NCBI GenBank assembly: GCA_036925085.1
Contig: JAUPFP010000003.1
Coordinates: 8,871,942-8,935,941 of the forward strand
Direction: 5' to 3'
From: Brachycybe producta
Taxonomy: Eukaryota > Arthropoda > Diplopoda > Playtdesmida > Andrognathidae
DNA length: 64,000 nt
Made by a program: the position numbers and the translations under genes. Below the pieces are notes generated by a model. The model saw only the letters and a list, made by a program, of their open reading frames with translations. It did no database searches and was not told the origin of the DNA. How positions within the stretch are numbered: position 1 is the first letter of the stretch; each line of letters opens with the position of its first letter. Shown here piece by piece: positions 60,301 to 64,000 of this stretch.

Positions 60301-61262
60301 CAACAGAACAGTTGCATAGTTTACGTAGGACACAGCTATAGAAACACAAAACAAAACTCAATTTGTTTATGTTGCATCACAAATTTGTTGTGGTTTTGTC
60401 TTGAGTATACTGCTGACAGTTGTTTCAGTTTTGTTTTGTTTTCAAAATATGCTATTTTGTTGTGTTTTTGTTTCGAATTCATGTTGCACTTTTGTCAGCT
60501 TGACGTGGCCGGATCAGGCATAAAAGGTAACATTAAGAACCATCTGAAGTGATTCAATTCATTTTCTGGTTTTTATACCATACAATTTTTTAACGACTTG
60601 TTAGACTATAACGACTTTAACAGCTTGTTAGAATTAACCTTGATTAAGAGCCAATGCTGTTCCATACACGCTGTTACTACCCTGGAAGAACTACAAAAAA
60701 TTTTAAATTAGACAAGATTACAAGTCCCAGTAAACTTGTAATCAATATATACTTAACTAAAAATTTACTTAACTTACCGATTTGATGACGATAACGAGTG
60801 TGGCCACATTCTTGATTTTCCGATTGTAACGAATTTCGAAAAACTACAAATTTCAATAAATTTTGTTAGTGTGGTGATGATGACATTTAACGAAAACGAC
60901 AAAACAAATCAATGAAGTTCAACCTTGTTGATATTCACCGAATCCATTTTATAATACAAAGGAATAAATATCGAATTCAGAATGAATGCCGCTGGTATTT
61001 GCATGATGCACCACCATCCAATCTGCATGCCGAAATTGTACGACTCGACCGGTGTTCCGAGAAATACTTGCGGTGCCATCAGAGTTGCAAAAGCCGAGAA
61101 TGCCACTGGAATCAAAGTCATCTTGCGACCGGCAAGAAAGTACTCCATGGGGGAAGACGCTTTCTTCTTAGTGATTCCATAGTAGAGTCCGACAGCTGCC
61201 GAGATTACGACCACGGCTCCGACCACTATGTAGTCATTGAAAGCCAAATCCTTGGAAGACAT
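54395..61262 (-). CDS. SLC5A8-like sodium-coupled transporter, copy A (14 exons)
   Basis: Most complete array member. SLC5A6/8/12-type carriers import monocarboxylates or vitamins with sodium across the plasma membrane. Exons, minus strand: E1 60924-61262 (ATG at 61262; SAFATLMAPQVFLGTPVESY in the first core helices), E2 60778-60843, E3 60639-60690 (VYGTALALN), E4 ~59935-60000, E5 59713-59867 (GGMKGVMWADVIQ), E6 58794-58934, E7 58585-58714 (AEYHSCDP), E8 58209-58298, E9 58031-58143 (TLSSAFNSMSA, sodium-site helix), E10 56108-56177, E11 55959-56042, E12 55657-55866, E13 54652-54752, E14 54395-54579 (ends LEQFLKPISN, TAG). Odd: E8 is 90 bp against 89 in copies B and C, with nine A where eight would keep frame; E10 is 70 bp against 68; E6 has a GC donor; E4's acceptor is unclear. 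The two insertions together restore frame, but E9 between them would contain a stop. Either a fresh pseudogene or homopolymer errors. Confidence 0.8.
54925..55125. mobile_element. MITE family C, right half
   Basis: TACCATTCTAATTTTGAAAA through CTTCACGTTTTTGCATCC to AATATCTATTTAGCCGG matches the right half of 16939-17510. Confidence 0.6.
55130..55237 (-). pseudogene. Partial duplicate of SLC5 exon E12
   Basis: Repeats the 3' half of E12 of copy A (55650-55760): TTTCATTTCTGTCACATTCT and AAAACTGTGGTTAAAGTTGC. It stops at the left end of the mariner element at 55238, beyond which the rest of the exon is absent. Confidence 0.75.
55238..55591 (+). mobile_element. Internally deleted mariner element
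   Basis: Ends TTAGGTTGGTAGGAAAATAA and TTATTTTCGTACCAACCTAA, flanked by TA. The end sequence is of the widespread mariner type that includes human Hsmar1/MADE1. Near the right end a frame gives SSTPEFYTTGI, resembling the C-terminus of mariner transposase; the catalytic region is deleted. Inserted between the E12 fragment and E12 of SLC5 copy A. Confidence 0.85.
56248..56872. mobile_element. MITE family C carrying an LTR-like insertion
   Basis: Outer ends TTAAGGTAGCTTTATAGAT and ATCTATAAAGCCATCTTAA are inverted repeats of family C. Between them, 56277 to ~56845 is the longest TGTAACACC LTR-like copy, with TATA-like CATAAAAGG near 56447 and the GGCCGGAGACACCATAGGGC segment shared with 1650-1670. 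Confidence 0.6.
57161..57560 (+). mobile_element. Possible LTR or promoter-bearing element
   Basis: TGTTGTCACC start, GGGTATATAAAGAG TATA box near 57300 and AATAAA near 57475 in the order expected of a long terminal repeat. No second copy or internal coding region in the window, so the call is tentative. Confidence 0.3.
58320..58470. repeat. GC-rich repeat shared with 46170-46440
   Basis: Shares GAGGCAA.CGCCTTGGGC, GCACTGCTGACTAA and CATACTCTAGGGCCGG with the E10-E11 intron of copy B. Ends in GGCCGGCCGGCCGGCC. Probably an unclassified MITE. Confidence 0.5.
60105..60520. repeat. Intronic repeat rich in CAAAACAAA / TTTGTTTTG
   Basis: Left AAACACAAACAAAACAGAAAC and right GTTTCAGTTTTGTTTTG are near-inverse. 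A related half copy lies at 50350-50450. In the E3-E4 intron of copy A. Confidence 0.45.
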
Positions 61263-61864
61263 TTTAACGACACTTACCTAACTCAATGTTGAACTCCTTT
61301 TAATTCTGCATCCGTTATTGAATATATATTATAAGATATTATTTTTATTGATTCAGAAACTAGTTTTTATAAAGATTAAGGATTATATTTAAATACAATC
61401 AAGATTACTTTAATAATAAAATATTGAATAAACAAGTGTTTTTGAACAAAGGCAGAACATGTATTAATTTAACAACCAATTACGATAGAACCGTCCTTGG
61501 AAAATTTTTTAAAATATACAAGACACTATAATGGACAAATTACATAAAATGGATGTGACAATTGCGACATGTATACACATATAAGGGTAAATGTTGGCTA
61601 GCTTAAGTTAAGTTAGGTCAAGGCAGGCTTGTTGAGGTAGAAGAGGGGGGGAGCTGGAGGCGCAGCCCCCAATCTTAAAAAAAAATTCTTTAATTTAATT
61701 AAAAATGATTTATGTTGTTATGCTTCACGTTATCTCATCATTGCCAGAAAACGTTTAAATGCTATAAATATAGATGTTATTAATTCTAACTTTTGCACGT
61801 GTTTGCTATTTAATTGGCTATTAAATTGGCAATGGGGTAACTATACTAGGATTAAAAAAACGAA

Positions 61865-62745
61865 CAAAATGTTTTTCAAAGAAATTTTTTCAACGACATT
61901 TTTTCAACGACATTTTTTCAACGACATTTTTTCAAAGACATTTTTTCAAAGACATTTTTTCAAGGACATTTTTTCAGACATTTTTTCAAAGACATTTTTT
62001 CAAAGACATTTTTTCAAAGACATTTTTTCAAAGACATTTTTTCAAAGACATTTTTTCAGACATTTTTTCAGACATTTTTTCAAAAACATTTTTTCAAAGA
62101 CATTTTTTCAGACATTTTTTCAAAGACATTTTTTCAAAGACATTTTTTCAAAGACATTTTTTCAAAGACATTTTTTCAAAGACATTTTTTCAGACATTTT
62201 TTCAAAGACATTTTTTCAAAGACATTTTTTCAGACATTTTTTCAGCCATTTTTTCAGACATTTTTTCAGACATTTTTTCAGACATTTTTTCAGACATTTT
62301 TTCAGACATTTTTTCAGACATTTTTTCAAAGATATTTTTTCAGACATTTTTTCAAAGACATTTTTTCAAAAACATTTTTTCAAAGACATTTTTTCAAAGA
62401 CATTTTTTCAAAGACATTTTTTCAAAGACATTTTTTCAAAGACATTTTTTCAAAGACATTTTTTCAAAGACATTTTTTCAAAGACATTTTTTCAAAGACA
62501 TTTTTTCAAAGACATTTTTTCAAAGACATTTTTTCAAAGACATTTTTTCAAAGACATTTTTTCAAAGACATTTTTTCAAAGACATTTTTTCAGACATTTT
62601 TTCAAAGACATTTTTTCAAAGACATTTTTTCAAAGACATTTTTTCAAACATTTTTTCAAAGATTTTTTCAAAGACATTTTTTCAAAGACATTTTTTCAAA
62701 GACATTTTTTCAAAGACACTTTTTCAAAGACATCTTTTCAAAGGG
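61865..62745. repeat. 14-bp satellite (GACATTTTTTCAAA)
   Basis: About 60 units, some shortened to GACATTTTTTCA. Because 14 is not a multiple of three and no unit junction creates a stop on the plus strand, a 366-codon frame runs through it, reading a 14-residue peptide repeat. No start context or homology supports a gene. Confidence 0.95.
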
Positions 62746-62938
62746 TACTGAATTTACATAAATTCAAATGTAATCTCCAAACTTTGTGCACAGGTCACCT
62801 GGGCCTGTTAATAAACCATCTTATACCTGGCCTCATCCTAAAAAGAACAGCCATACATGATGTAAAGGTCCATCTAAATGTAGATGTAATTAAATTAAAT
62901 TGAATTGATGTATTGCAATAATTATATCTTTGTTTTCA

Positions 62939-64000
62939 TTATCGACACGTGCACAACATGCACGTGCAAAAGTTTTATTTATAGGAAATTTTCCTCTTTT
63001 TCATCTGGCATATCTTTGTTATAAATGTCGTACAGAAAAACCTTTTTCAATGGTTTTGACAAACTACAATGAAAGCTTTGTAACGACTCTGGAATCGCTT
63101 CGACAACAGCTGATGGACTATGGTCTTTCTCTTTAGATTAACAAAGAAACCAATGATAAAAAGGTACAACTCAAACAACGTCACTAGGGCTCGGATTTTT
63201 ATGCAATATCAAGCAAATGTTTCTCAATCTGTGGCTCAAGAGCAAACTATAGTGAAGCAACAATCCCATTTGTATCAATTAACAATTACGATTTTGTTAA
63301 ATCAAAAACACTGGTTAGAGATTATAACGCTAGATGATGACTGATAGTAACCAGACATCTAGCCTCTAACCAGCCTTTTTTTATTATAAAAAAGCAGCTG
63401 CTCTAATGGTGATTAATTATTTCACAATTGGCACTTTTTTCCACAAATTAAGAAACATTTGCTTGCATAAATATTTGCAGCATAAAAATCCGAGCATCCT
63501 GAACATCAACATGTCAAAACCTACTAACAACTTACCAAATATTTGCGATATGATAACGAACACAATACTGGAAACAAAGATTGCAATAGTTGATATCCAT
63601 AGGTATGATATGGAATACAACGGAAAGTATTCAGACCTGAAAATACGAATGTAATAATATTAAAATTGCGGCATATTATCGTAAATATTAACAGTATTAA
63701 CAAACCACGATGGATTCCGAGTTCCCATTTCTGTCATACTCTTTGCAATGCCAAAAGTGGATGGTAACACTGTGGTAAACGTTGTGTTCGCAACGAAACA
63801 TCCTTCGATCGACAGTGGTTTCGTTGTCTGAGGATGTTTCACTAACAGCGTACCAGAAACAATCCATGTACTGACCAGAATTCCACTAACCAGTGATGAA
63901 AGGGCAGTCTGGATTTGAAATTTGTTATAAGCAGCCATTTGCAAAAAAAATGTGCAAATGAAAGGGAAAAAAATATAAATAAATAAAACTCTTGAAGCAT
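62939..64000. repeat. Window-terminal direct repeat, right copy
   Basis: Counterpart of 1-1061. The sequence immediately left of 62939 is a satellite-adjacent spacer; what precedes position 1 of the window is unknown, so the repeat may start earlier. Confidence 0.95.
62979..63908 (-). CDS. SLC5A8-like transporter, copy D (3' exons only)
   Basis: Near-identical to the 3' end of copy C: E14 62979-63130 (stop TAA), E13 63536-63636 (SISYLWISTIAIFVSSIVF), E12 63702-63908 (LSIEGCFVANTTFTT). Exons are open with good splice sites. The rest of the gene, if present, lies beyond the window. A family B MITE (63187-63494) sits in the last intron exactly as in copy C. Confidence 0.75.

Noticed and set aside
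61803-62903. 366-codon open frame with repeated KTFFQRHFFKDIFS-type peptide
   Set aside because: It is the translation of a 14-bp satellite; every frame is open because of the unit, and flanking codons show no homology.

Overview
The window is nuclear DNA of an invertebrate animal; I cannot name the species. It has spliced genes with GT-AG introns and recognisable metazoan families: a Four-jointed-type Golgi kinase, SMYD4, a PMEPA1/LDLRAD4-type membrane adaptor, lysosomal Pro-X carboxypeptidase, NUDT9 and SLC5A6/8/12-type sodium-coupled transporters. A nematode-like, cofactor-independent phosphoglycerate mutase argues against a vertebrate. The sequence is AT-rich and crowded with palindromic non-autonomous transposons. 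No tRNA, rRNA, CRISPR or operon-like feature was seen.

Layout. 0-7 kb: the 3' part of an SLC5-like gene on the minus strand (copy C), with two consecutive exons present twice. 7-10.6 kb: AT-rich intergenic DNA with a 578-bp palindrome. 10.7-15.0 kb: first copy of a ~4.3-kb duplicated block holding the TPR and MYND exons of a SMYD4-like gene. 15-18.9 kb: MITEs and a 1.1-kb AT minisatellite. 19.0-22.9 kb: a five-exon Four-jointed homologue on the plus strand. 24.1-28.4 kb: second copy of the SMYD4 block, fused directly to the middle of a decayed Pro-X carboxypeptidase gene (28.5-32.4 kb). 33.2-34.8 kb: a 5'-truncated CR1/L2-like LINE nested in a palindromic MITE. 35.2-39.8 kb: a lone signal-peptide exon, an inverted phosphoglycerate mutase pseudogene, a PMEPA1-like exon and an intact intronless phosphoglycerate mutase gene. 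40.4-41.2 kb: a NUDT9-like fragment whose exon is split by a hAT-type MITE with a perfect 8-bp target duplication. 41.8-44.6 kb: more MITEs and an alternating purine-pyrimidine repeat. 45.6-53.1 kb and 54.4-61.3 kb: SLC5-like copies B (decayed) and A (all 14 exons recognisable, two small frameshifts). 61.9-62.7 kb: a 14-bp satellite. 62.9-64 kb: a near-identical repeat of the first 1,061 bases of the window, i.e. the 3' exons of a fourth copy (D).

The main theme is gene-family expansion and decay: a minus-strand tandem array of SLC5 transporters with conserved exon lengths, a segmental duplication that fused SMYD4 to a carboxypeptidase gene, and a duplicated mutase. Many conserved exons carry one isolated stop codon or frameshift. 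These may be pseudogenes, assembly errors, or something more unusual. The genes form no shared pathway; proximity is explained by duplication and transposition.
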